7,646 nt of DNA. Origin: Candidatus Omnitrophota bacterium (lineage in GTDB: Bacteria; Omnitrophota; Gorgyraeia; 2-02-FULL-51-18; JAGOUK01). Where the stretch lies: contig JAGVCY010000279.1 of the NCBI GenBank assembly GCA_020058965.1, positions 1-7,646 of the forward strand, read 5' to 3'. The notes beneath the pieces are model-generated. The model searched no databases. It was not told the DNA's origin and saw only the letters and a program-made list of their open reading frames with translations. Made by a program: the position numbers and the translations under genes. This document shows, one piece after another, positions 1 to 6,716 of this stretch (within the stretch, counting starts at the first letter, position 1; each line of letters opens with the position of its first letter).

Positions 1-238
<238 letters not shown>

Positions 239-1615
239 TTAGTGCTTCATCAAAAGCGCGACGGCGAGCAAAAAATAAACCGTGATGCTGAAAAGGTCCG
301 TCGTGGTCGTGACCATCGGACCCATCGCCGTGGCCGGATCTGCGCCGACTTTTTCGAAGATCAACGGTCCGACCGACCCCGCGATCGACGCCCAGACCAT
401 CGCGGCAAAAACAGCAACCCCCACCACGATCACGAATTGCATTCCGTAGCTTTGCCCATACATCAGGTACGCGACTCCGCCGACCAGCAGGCCATAACCC
501 AATCCGAGCAGTGCGCCCGTAAAGGCCTCGCGCACCACCGCGCCCATTTTGGCCCCGCCCTTGTTCTGGCCAAGGGCGATCGACCGCACCATGATCATCG
601 CCGACTGCGAACCGACATTACCGCCCATCGCGGCGACCAGCGGCAAAAAAGTCGCCAGCGCGATCACTTCTTGGAGAACAAATTGAAAGTGCTTCATCAC
701 CATCGACACCACCAACTGCGTCGCCAGCGTCGCCAACAGCCACGGCGCGCGGATCCACGCGATGCGGATAAAGGACCGTTCACGAAATTCGTCGGAGCGT
801 GTGCCGGCGATCTTGGCCAGATCCTCGTCGGCCTCGGCGCGGACGACTTTCATGATGTCATCGATCATCACGACGCCGATGATCTGGTCCTGCGTGTCCA
901 CAACCGGCGCGGCGAGCACGTTGTAGCGGGTAAACAGCTCCGAAACGCGCTCCTGATCCATATTGGGATCAAGACGATACGGAAGAATGGAGGACATCAG
1001 GTCCTGGATCAAGCTATCCGGCGCGGCCGAAATAAGATCTTCGAGCGTGATGCCGCCGATGATCTTGCCCTTGGAATTGATGACATACAGCGAACGGAGC
1101 AAATGCTTTTCGTTCACATGCGTGATCGACTGCACGAGCCACAGCGCGTCGCGCGAGGTCATTTTGGGATTGATCGCGACATATTCCGGATGCATCAGCG
1201 CGCCGGCGGTGTTGGGTTTGTATTCCATCGCTTTCTGGATCCGGCGGACGGCATCCGTGTGGCGTGTCAGCGTCATCATGCGGCTCTTGATCTTTTTGGG
1301 CAGGGTGTGAAAAATCCCCGCGATGTTCGCTACGGGCATCCCCTCGATGATCTTAGTGATGCTGTCATCCTCGAGGGACTTGAGCAAAAAAGTTTGGTCG
1401 GGGTTGTCGAGGCTTTCGAAGAGAATGAGCGCGGCCTTGGGATCCAGCAGCTGGAACATCTCGATTTTTTCAGGGTCGGACAAACGCGACCAACTTTCGG
1501 CGAGGTCCTCGGGCAGAATGTCGGCCATGAGCTCCTTCACCGTCGCGAAGTCATGCGACGACAAGAGCTCCTTGATCTCGGGCATGAGATGGGCCAATGG
1601 TTCAAGGTGTTGCAT
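239..1615 (-). CDS. mgtE: Magnesium channel MgtE
   Basis: Inner-membrane Mg2+ channel gated by cytosolic Mg2+. The 458 residues match the usual family length of about 450. Order of parts: an N-terminal helical domain (about 1-130), two CBS domains (about 140-258, with repeats around LYVINSKGKIIGGITLEDL and AAPVVDTQDQIIGVVMIDDI), a connecting helix, then a C-terminal membrane domain of about five helices (285-456). The family pore signature is at 324-348 (LPLVAAMGGNVGSQSA then MVRSIALG). The last helix carries the conserved acidic residue D440 in TTTTDLFSITVYF, the position of the pore aspartate in characterised MgtE. ATG at 1615 is the only start available: the frame is open back to the pump gene's TAG at 1679, but contains no other ATG, GTG or TTG. 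There is no Shine-Dalgarno sequence and a TATAAT lies 7 bases upstream of the start. No Mg2+ riboswitch can fit in the 63-bp gap. It is unrelated to the efflux genes by function. Confidence 0.95.
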   Translation of the reverse strand: MQHLEPLAHLMPEIKELLSSHDFATVKELMADILPEDLAESWSRLSDPEKIEMFQLLDPKAALILFESLDNPDQTFLLKSLEDDSITKIIEGMPVANIAGIFHTLPKKIKSRMMTLTRHTDAVRRIQKAMEYKPNTAGALMHPEYVAINPKMTSRDALWLVQSITHVNEKHLLRSLYVINSKGKIIGGITLEDLISAAPDSLIQDLMSSILPYRLDPNMDQERVSELFTRYNVLAAPVVDTQDQIIGVVMIDDIMKVVRAEADEDLAKIAGTRSDEFRERSFIRIAWIRAPWLLATLATQLVVSMVMKHFQFVLQEVIALATFLPLVAAMGGNVGSQSAMIMVRSIALGQNKGGAKMGAVVREAFTGALLGLGYGLLVGGVAYLMYGQSYGMQFVIVVGVAVFAAMVWASIAGSVGPLIFEKVGADPATAMGPMVTTTTDLFSITVYFLLAVALLMKH

Positions 1616-1621
1616 CGGGTC

Positions 1622-1627
1622 ATTATA
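1622..1627 (-). promoter_or_regulatory. Probable -10 box (TATAAT) placing +1 at the mgtE start codon
   Basis: A perfect TATAAT is followed by six bases (GACCCG) and then the A of the mgtE ATG. That is the standard distance from a -10 box to the transcription start, so the mRNA would begin at or next to the start codon. At 17-bp spacing the -35 region reads TTCCGC, a weak match. The rest of the 63-bp gap (1616-1678) between pump stop and mgtE start holds a short GCTTCC/GCTTCC tandem and no terminator hairpin, so read-through from the pump gene is also possible. Confidence 0.5.
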
Positions 1628-1678
1628 GACACTTGAAGGCGGAAGCGGAAGCGGGATCAGGCTAAAAGAGCTTAATGT

Positions 1679-4600
1679 CTATGAACTGGAGGGGGTCAAA
1701 TGGGTATCGCGCTCGATGCGGGAAAGGGTTAAATACACGCACGGCACGACAAAAAGCGTGAGCACCGTGGAGACCAGCACCCCGCCGATCACACCGACCG
1801 CCATCGGTACGCGCGTTTCGGCGCCGGGGCCGATCGCGAGGGCTGGCGGGATCGCGGCGGCAATGGTCGCGATCGATGTCATGAGGATGGGCCGTAGCCG
1901 CGTCGGACCGGCGGTCAGGATAGCTTCCCGCACACCCTTGCCCTCTCGGCGGAGTTGATTGGCAAAATCCACCAATAGGATGGAATTTTTTTTGACAATT
2001 CCGGTGAGTAGGATGATGCCGATCATGCTGTAGAGATTGAGTGATTGATTCGTGATAAAAAGTGCCCCCAGCGCTCCGGTGATGGAAAACGGCAGCGCGA
2101 CGAGAACTGTGAAGGGGTGAATATAGCTATTAAATTGTGACGCCAGGATCATGTAGGCCACGATAATCCCCAACCCCAGCGCAAAAAATAAACTCTGGAA
2201 TGATTCCTTAAACACCGTCGCGCTTCCCGAAAGCACGATCCTCGACCCTTCCGGTAGTTCCTTGCCGATTTTTTCGATTTCAGCCAAAGCGTCGGCCTGG
2301 GACTTGCCCGGCGCGACATTGGCAAAAATTCCGATGGCGCGCTCGCGGCCCTTCCGCGTGATGGAAAGCAGCGCGGGCTTGAGCTCAATGCTCGCGATGT
2401 CCGAGAGCTTGACGAGCTCACCGCGGTTGTTCCACACATAGACATTTTTGATGTCGTCCGGTTGTGTGCGGTCGCCGGCATCCAACCGCACCCGCACATC
2501 GTACCGCCGCCCGTCGCGTGAATATTTTCCAACCCTCGCTCCGCCAAAGAGCGCGTTGATCGCTTCGCCGATCGTGCTCATCTCCACGCCGCGCTCCAGC
2601 GACTTTTTGCGGTCCGGGATCACGCGCACTTCAGAAACGCCCAACTGATAATCGGTGTCCACATCGACCATGAGGCCGGATACCTTCATTTTTTCCATGA
2701 TCTGGTGCGAAACGCTGGCAAGCCCCTCCCAATTACGGCCACGCACATTGAACTCGATCGGAAATCCGCGCTGAGCCGTGAAGCCGCGGGTCGAAAGGTC
2801 CTGAATAAACGCCTTGGTATCAGGGACTTTGTTGAGTTCTCCGCGAAAAACGCCGATGAGTTCCTGCTGGGTCAGCGGCTGGCTCTTTCCGGGGCGGATA
2901 GGGCGTTCATTTTTGGGTTTGAGCGTCACGAACAGCACGCCCGCGTTGACTTCCCCACCGCTAAATCCGCCGACCGCGGCGTAATACCGGTTCACTTCGG
3001 GGGCTTCCATTACGATTTTTTCGGCAAGCTTGAACCGGCTGTTCGTGAATTCCAGCGATGACCCGACCGGAGTCGTCAAACGCGCCAAAAACATACTCTG
3101 ATCCTGCGCGGGTACGAATTCTTTTCGGAGCTTGCCGAAGAGCCCCAGCGACACCGCAAAAATGAGAACCGAAGCGATGATCACGATCCATTTATGATCC
3201 ACGGTTGCGGTCAGTGCCTTGCCGTACCATTCCGCCAGCTTATGAAATGTCTTTTCGACCCCGCGGCCGAATCCGGTGGCGCGCTCTTCGACCTTGAGAA
3301 ATTGTGATGCCCGCATCGGAGTGAGCGTGAGCGCCTCGAGCAGTGAAAGTCCGACCGCCGCCGAAATCGCCACCGCAAATTGAAAGAAAAACTTTCCGAT
3401 GATCCCCTTCATAAAAGCAACGGGTAAAAAGATCGCCATCAGCGCCAAAGTGGTCGCGACCGCGGCAAATGTGATCTGACGGGCGCCGGTGGCGGCCGCT
3501 TCAACCCGCCCCTGCCCCATCTCACGGTGGCGGACGATGTTTTCGAGCACCATGATCGCGTCATCCACCACAATACCGATGGCGAGCGAAAGTCCGAGGA
3601 CCGTAAAAGTGTTCAGCGTAAAGCCAAAGAATAAAAAAACCAAAAAAGTACCAAGGATCGAAGTTGGGATCGCAAGCAGCACATTGAGCGTCGAACTCCA
3701 GGAGCCGAGGAAGATCCAGCAGACCGCCGCGGTGAGAAGAGCGGATAAAATCAGCGTGAAGATCAACTCGTGTATCGCGTCTTCCGCGAACTTCGTGGAA
3801 TCAAAATTAATTCCGAGCTTCATGCCTTCCGGCAGCTCCTTCTGAACTTCCGCCAGGCGCTTTTTAACTTCCTGCGCGACCGCGACCGCGTTTTTTCCGC
3901 GCTGCTTGCGAATACCGATACCGACCGCTGTTTCGCCCATCACACGCGACAGACGCCGCTGATCGGCCAAACCGTCCTCGATCATCGCGACTTCCTTAAG
4001 ATAAATGGGCTTGAACACGGGCTGGCCTCCGCGCCGGCCGACAACGATGTTCCCGAAGTCTTCGATCGTCGCGGCCTCACCCATCGCGCGGATGTTCATT
4101 TCTTTTTCAGACGTTTCGATACGGCCGGCGGGCATTTCGGCGTGGCCTGAGCGGACAGCATCCATGACATCGTTGACGGTCAGCTGGTATTGAGCGAGCT
4201 TGGAGGCGGAGACCCAGACGCGGAGGTTACGCTCCACATAACCGCCGAGCACGATGTCGCCCACACCGTCAATGGTCTGAAACCTGTCTTTGAGCACATC
4301 CTGCACATAGCCCATGAGATCGCGCGGCGGGCGGGAGCCCGAAAGGCCGAGCCACATGATCGGCTGATCCGTGGGATTGAACTTGGCGATGATCGCCGGA
4401 TCAATATCCTTGGGAAGGCGGAGCTGGGCCTGAGCTATCTTGCTCTGAACTTCCTGCAGCGCGATATCGATATCGCGGCTCAGCTCAAATTCAACCGAAA
4501 CTTCCGCCGCCCCCTGCCGCGTGGTGGACGAAATTTCGCGCACCCCTTGAATTCCCATGACCGCGTCTTCCACAACATCGACCACATCCGATTCCATGAC

Positions 4601-4771
4601 TTCGGGCGCAGCGCCTTCCCAAGTAAGACTCACCGCAACCACCGGAAAGTCGACATCCGGCATTTCCGATACACCCAGTTCCCGGTAGGCGATCCCGCCG
4701 AAGAGCATCAATGCCGCCATGAGCATCCAGGCAAAGACGGGATTTTTAATTGAAATATCGGATAAAGTCAT
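1679..4771 (-). CDS. RND efflux pump, inner-membrane permease (HAE-1 / AcrB-like)
   Basis: Proton-driven exporter of the AcrB/MexB/MdtBC superfamily, working as an inner-membrane trimer. At 1030 residues it is full length. Visible parts: TM1 at about 10-30, the first periplasmic porter and docking region (about 31-335), TM2-TM6 (about 336-485), TM7 at about 528-546, the second periplasmic region (about 550-855) and TM8-TM12 (about 860-1018). The proton relay is intact: D403-D404 in TM4 (GIVVDDAIMVLENI), K928 in TM10 (GIVKKNSILLVDFA) and an arginine in RLRPILMTS (955-966). The double aspartate favours the drug/hydrophobe class over heavy-metal pumps. Substrate cannot be read from sequence. Start ATG 4771 has AAGGA four bases upstream. 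It lies 59 bp after the TolC-family gene in the same operon, separated by a strong hairpin. No adaptor gene is adjacent. Confidence 0.95.
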   Translation of the reverse strand: MTLSDISIKNPVFAWMLMAALMLFGGIAYRELGVSEMPDVDFPVVAVSLTWEGAAPEVMESDVVDVVEDAVMGIQGVREISSTTRQGAAEVSVEFELSRDIDIALQEVQSKIAQAQLRLPKDIDPAIIAKFNPTDQPIMWLGLSGSRPPRDLMGYVQDVLKDRFQTIDGVGDIVLGGYVERNLRVWVSASKLAQYQLTVNDVMDAVRSGHAEMPAGRIETSEKEMNIRAMGEAATIEDFGNIVVGRRGGQPVFKPIYLKEVAMIEDGLADQRRLSRVMGETAVGIGIRKQRGKNAVAVAQEVKKRLAEVQKELPEGMKLGINFDSTKFAEDAIHELIFTLILSALLTAAVCWIFLGSWSSTLNVLLAIPTSILGTFLVFLFFGFTLNTFTVLGLSLAIGIVVDDAIMVLENIVRHREMGQGRVEAAATGARQITFAAVATTLALMAIFLPVAFMKGIIGKFFFQFAVAISAAVGLSLLEALTLTPMRASQFLKVEERATGFGRGVEKTFHKLAEWYGKALTATVDHKWIVIIASVLIFAVSLGLFGKLRKEFVPAQDQSMFLARLTTPVGSSLEFTNSRFKLAEKIVMEAPEVNRYYAAVGGFSGGEVNAGVLFVTLKPKNERPIRPGKSQPLTQQELIGVFRGELNKVPDTKAFIQDLSTRGFTAQRGFPIEFNVRGRNWEGLASVSHQIMEKMKVSGLMVDVDTDYQLGVSEVRVIPDRKKSLERGVEMSTIGEAINALFGGARVGKYSRDGRRYDVRVRLDAGDRTQPDDIKNVYVWNNRGELVKLSDIASIELKPALLSITRKGRERAIGIFANVAPGKSQADALAEIEKIGKELPEGSRIVLSGSATVFKESFQSLFFALGLGIIVAYMILASQFNSYIHPFTVLVALPFSITGALGALFITNQSLNLYSMIGIILLTGIVKKNSILLVDFANQLRREGKGVREAILTAGPTRLRPILMTSIATIAAAIPPALAIGPGAETRVPMAVGVIGGVLVSTVLTLFVVPCVYLTLSRIERDTHLTPSSS

Positions 4772-4775
4772 GTGG

Positions 4776-4780
4776 TCCTT
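4776..4780 (-). promoter_or_regulatory. Shine-Dalgarno site of the RND pump gene
   Basis: AAGGA (within AAAAGGACCAC) ends four bases before the ATG at 4771 and supports that start. It follows the 3' arm of the upstream hairpin (4783-4831) by two bases, so folding or unfolding of the hairpin could affect ribosome access. Confidence 0.75.
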
Positions 4781-4782
4781 TT

Positions 4783-4831
4783 AAAACGCCTCGGATGCGA
4801 GGCGCGAGGAGCGAAACAGACGAGGCGTTTT
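4783..4831 (-). repeat. Gene-end inverted-repeat element, copy A (hairpin in the tolC-pump gap)
   Basis: A perfect 11-bp inverted repeat, AAAACGCCTCG at 4831-4821 and CGAGGCGTTTT at 4793-4783 read on the minus strand, encloses 27 bases. The left arm starts at the last base of the TGA stop of the channel gene. The 3' arm ends in TTTT, so it resembles a weak intrinsic terminator or attenuator inside the operon. The arms and inner sequence share the skeleton of copy B at 6491-6596: CGTCTGTTTCG against CGTCTACTTCG, then CGCGCCTCG in both. It is therefore probably a member of a dispersed repeat family and not a one-off terminator. Confidence 0.8.
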
Positions 4832-6195
4832 CATAGGACCGTCTCGCCCTGCGCGGCGCGGAATTCCCAGTACTTCCGCTTCACTTCGTGGCTGGCGCGG
4901 CTCCAGCGCAGCGCGACTTCCTGCGACCTCCTAAAAGCATCCAGCACATCCAAGTTGCTGACAAGGCTGAGTCCGTATTCTTCGTCCTGAATGCGGTAAT
5001 TATTGGCTGCGGCGTCACGCGCGGCGCGAAGCGCTTTTTCCTGGGAGATCCACGCGATCAGCGTGTCGTAGCCGTTAATAATTTCGGTCCGTGCGTAGCG
5101 TTCCAACCGCTTGGATTCCAACTCGGCTTGGACGCGGCGGGACTCGGCTTCCTTGAGCGCGCCGATGTCGCCCGTCCCGTTAAAAATAGGCACTTCAAGT
5201 TTCCACAACAAGTCCCAATCCGTCCCCTCCTGAAACCCGACGCGTCTCGTGTAGTAATTGCCGTCCACGCTGCCTTTGGGTAAAAAATTAGACCGTGCAG
5301 CCGTCACATCCTCCTTGGCAAGATTAAAAGACTCTCGCGCGGCGATAACATCGGCGCGGTCAGCCGCTTTGGCGGTGTAAATCGACGGGTCGTTCTTGAG
5401 TTCCAGCGGTGGAAAGTCTTCATCCAGATCCTCGATGCGATCCAGACCGGTATAAAACTCCAAGAGCTGGCGCGAAACGCTCTCAAGCCGCTTTTCTTCC
5501 GCCGCGTCGGCTTCGATGAGCCGCAAATCGGCGCGGGATATTTCGGCTTCACTTTTGCGGGAACGGCCGAGCTCGACGCGCTCTTCAAGACGCTTCACGC
5601 GCTTTTCGAGGGTGGATTGCATCTGGTTCAGCAGCAGCAGATTTTGGCGGGCTTCTTGAAGGTTGTAGTACGCCCTCGAAACTTCCAGAAAAAGCATCAG
5701 CTTGGCCTTACGCAGAAGTGCCGTCTGCCTTTTCTTGTCAGCGCCGGAAGCGTTGATCGCGGCAATTTCTTTAAATCCACTGAACAGCGGCTGGCTGAAT
5801 GTGAACTTGGCTTCCGGTTTGGCTCTCCGAAGCACATTGGACGAAAACCCGTCAGAACCGGACGCGGTCTGCTCCCCTTTGGAGGGCGTGTCCTGCCAAG
5901 CCTCGGTCAGTAAAAAATTAAGGTCGGGAGTCACTTCATCAAGCGCGGTGTAAAAATGCGATTCAACCTCTTTGAGCTTCTCCTGCTCGATCGCGATCAC
6001 TTCCGCGTTCGCCAGAGCCAGCTCGAAGGCCCGCCGAAGCGTCAACCCCGCTCCGCTCGGCTCAGCTATGAGGACCGTTTCCTGTTTTTTATCCGGGAAC
6101 GGCCAAAACGCCTCCGCGCCGGCGGCCGAAAAAATAATCAACAGCGCCAGAAGCGCCGGCGTCCACGGCATCATCGCGCCCTTCATTATCTTCAT
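4831..6195 (-). CDS. TolC-family outer-membrane efflux protein
   Basis: Outer-membrane channel subunit of a tripartite efflux or secretion system (OEP family); it forms a trimeric beta-barrel plus periplasmic alpha-tunnel. The 454 residues begin with a signal peptide: basic start, hydrophobic core (PALLALLIIFSAAG, 13-26) and an AEA cleavage site, mature from about F30. There is no cysteine after the cleavage site, so it is not a lipoprotein. Two OEP repeats are visible. The first covers about 52-250, with FSQPLFSGF at 133-141 and a long coiled-coil stretch at 160-245. The second covers about 265-450, with VPIFNGTGDIGALKEAES at 335-352 and the typical LVSNLDVLDAFRRSQ near 411-425. The ATG at 6195 has AAGGA seven bases upstream. 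It is the first gene of the efflux operon; the pump gene follows after 59 bp. No clear promoter is seen just upstream. Confidence 0.93.
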   Translation of the reverse strand: MKIMKGAMMPWTPALLALLIIFSAAGAEAFWPFPDKKQETVLIAEPSGAGLTLRRAFELALANAEVIAIEQEKLKEVESHFYTALDEVTPDLNFLLTEAWQDTPSKGEQTASGSDGFSSNVLRRAKPEAKFTFSQPLFSGFKEIAAINASGADKKRQTALLRKAKLMLFLEVSRAYYNLQEARQNLLLLNQMQSTLEKRVKRLEERVELGRSRKSEAEISRADLRLIEADAAEEKRLESVSRQLLEFYTGLDRIEDLDEDFPPLELKNDPSIYTAKAADRADVIAARESFNLAKEDVTAARSNFLPKGSVDGNYYTRRVGFQEGTDWDLLWKLEVPIFNGTGDIGALKEAESRRVQAELESKRLERYARTEIINGYDTLIAWISQEKALRAARDAAANNYRIQDEEYGLSLVSNLDVLDAFRRSQEVALRWSRASHEVKRKYWEFRAAQGETVL

Positions 6196-6202
6196 AATCG
6201 TT

Positions 6203-6207
6203 TCCTT
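6203..6207 (-). promoter_or_regulatory. Shine-Dalgarno site of the TolC-family gene
   Basis: AAGGA in the run AAAAAAGGAAACGATT lies seven bases before the ATG at 6195. It fixes this start over the internal ATG codons at residues 4, 8 and 9. Confidence 0.8.
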
Positions 6208-6232
6208 TTTTCATCACCGATCAAATGACACG

Positions 6233-6346
6233 GGGGTCGACCCCGACGGCGCTTGCTACTTCGCAGCTTCACGCGCCTCTGGGGCCAGGCAAATCGCTGA
6301 CGCGCCGAGGGCGCTTTTCGCGGCTATTCGCCGCGCGCGATTTCCC
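6233..6346. other. Hairpin-dense gene-free stretch between tRNA-Leu and the efflux operon
   Basis: Four nested or adjacent foldable units fall in about 115 bp, with no convincing gene. (1) The palindrome GGGGTCGACCCC is at 6233-6244. (2) GGCGC at 6248-6252 pairs with GCGCC at 6273-6277 around an inner GCTAC/GCAGC stem-loop (6255-6267). (3) A 10-bp stem with one mismatch, 6288-6297 with 6337-6346, encloses two hairpins: GCGCC-GAG-GGCGC at 6302-6314 and CGCGGC-TATTC-GCCGCG at 6319-6335, giving a three-way junction. On the plus strand CTACTTCG (6256-6263) then CGCGCCTC (6272-6279) matches the core of repeat copies A and B, so this may contain a third, inverted copy. On the minus strand the stretch would be the leader or tail of a tRNA-Leu to tolC transcript. 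No U-tract follows the stems on that strand, so it is not a standard terminator. Confidence 0.55.
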
Positions 6347-6350
6347 GTTT

Positions 6351-6404
6351 GACTCCCTTCTCTGAGGAATTTTGGATTGGGATATAGTGCTAGAGAAGGG
6401 AGTC
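6351..6404. repeat. 13-bp inverted repeat joining the tRNA-Leu 3' end to its downstream flank
   Basis: GACTCCCTTCTCT at 6351-6363 is the exact reverse complement of AGAGAAGGGAGTC at 6392-6404. The second arm lies inside tRNA-Leu (T-arm 3' half plus acceptor 3' strand); the first lies 24 bp beyond the tRNA end. The spacer is 28 bases. In a precursor RNA the downstream arm could pair with the tRNA 3' half. The orientation is inverted, unlike the direct repeat left by an integrase att site. Confidence 0.75.
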
Positions 6405-6471
6405 GAACCCTTAACCCCTTGCGGGGAGTGGATTTTGAGACCACCGCGTATGCCAATTCCGCCACTCTAGC
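6388..6471 (-). tRNA. tRNA-Leu (anticodon CAA)
   Basis: This is a class II tRNA of 84 nt. Acceptor strands GCTAGAG and CTCTAGC pair fully, with discriminator A at 6388. The anticodon loop CTCAAAA gives anticodon CAA (reads UUG). The long variable arm folds as CCCC-GCAA-GGGG. The T-arm is AAGGG-TTCGACT-CCCTT. CCA is not encoded: the bases after the discriminator read CTA, so a CCA-adding enzyme is required. The anticodon stem GTGGT/TCCAC has a U-U mismatch at the loop-closing pair 31-39. It lies 124 nt after tRNA-Ala on the same strand and is probably co-transcribed with it from the promoter at 6717-6745. Confidence 0.97.
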
Positions 6472-6500
6472 AAATTTGTTGAAAAAATTAAAAATTTGCT
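6469..6500. repeat. 9-bp inverted repeat overlapping the tRNA-Leu 5' end
   Basis: AGCAAATTT at 6469-6477 and AAATTTGCT at 6492-6500 are perfect reverse complements with a 14-base AT-rich spacer. The first arm includes the first three bases of tRNA-Leu; the second is the outer end of repeat copy B. The same nine bases occur again at the other end of copy B (6588-6596 region), so the precursor RNA has two mutually exclusive pairings. Confidence 0.7.
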
Positions 6501-6596
6501 CAAAAAGCTGCGGCTACGAGGCGCGGCAAGCGACGCGTGGTCCTCCCACGCGAGCGCAGTCGCAACGAAGTAGACGCGGCTTTTTCAGCAAATTTT
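6491..6596 (-). repeat. Gene-end inverted-repeat element, copy B (between the two tRNAs)
   Basis: Terminal arms of 27 bp (6491-6517 and 6570-6596) pair with 24 Watson-Crick matches, one G-U and two mismatches. Inside are a four-base stem GCGA/TCGC (6530-6533 with 6560-6563) and a tip hairpin CGCGTGG-TCCTC-CCACGCG (6534-6552). The outer end coincides with the last A of the tRNA-Ala CCA. Read on the minus strand it starts AAAATTTGCTGAAAAAGC, passes CGTCTACTTCG and CGCGCCTCG as in copy A, and ends in CTTTTTGAGC plus a T-rich tail. It may terminate, process or separate the tRNAs, or be a small non-autonomous mobile repeat. It encodes no protein. Confidence 0.85.
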
Positions 6597-6671
6597 GGTG
6601 GAGCTGAACGGGATCGAACCGATGACCTCCTGCATGCCATGCAGGCGCTCTACCAACTGAGCTACAGCCCC
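6596..6671 (-). tRNA. tRNA-Ala (anticodon GGC)
   Basis: A standard 76-nt cloverleaf with encoded CCA (6598-6596). Acceptor strands GGGGCTG and CAGCTCC pair and include G3-U70, the alanine identity pair. The D-arm is GCTC/GAGC, the anticodon stem CCTGC/GCAGG, and the loop ATGGCAT gives anticodon GGC. The T-stem ATCGG/CCGTT has a U-U mismatch at 50-64, where A is usual at position 64. A strong sigma70 promoter lies about 39 nt upstream. It is the first tRNA of a two-tRNA unit with tRNA-Leu. Confidence 0.98.
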
Positions 6672-6716
6672 AAATAAAACCTAAAAATACGGAGAAAAAT
6701 CACAAAATGGTTCGTA

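Noticed and set aside
242..1636. A 464-codon open frame on the plus strand opposite mgtE
   Set aside because: The translation is rich in Arg, His and Asp with no recognisable domain, and it mirrors the codon structure of a clear mgtE gene. It is an antisense shadow.
1616..1678. M-box or other Mg2+ riboswitch before mgtE
   Set aside because: The gap is only 63 bp and shows no stem structure; such riboswitches are much longer.
2149..2547. A 132-codon minus-strand frame inside the pump gene
   Set aside because: Out of frame with a full-length, motif-intact RND gene; low-complexity Ser/Arg-rich translation.
6302..6318. Intrinsic terminator on the plus strand (GCGCC-GAG-GGCGC then TTTT)
   Set aside because: No plus-strand gene leads into it; the stem is short and is better explained as part of the larger folded stretch.
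6351..6404. Integrase attachment site at the tRNA-Leu 3' end
   Set aside because: The repeat is inverted, not direct, and no integrase or island genes are present.
6256..6465. A 69-codon open frame on the minus strand
   Set aside because: Its first half is the translation of tRNA-Leu and the rest crosses the hairpin-dense gap.
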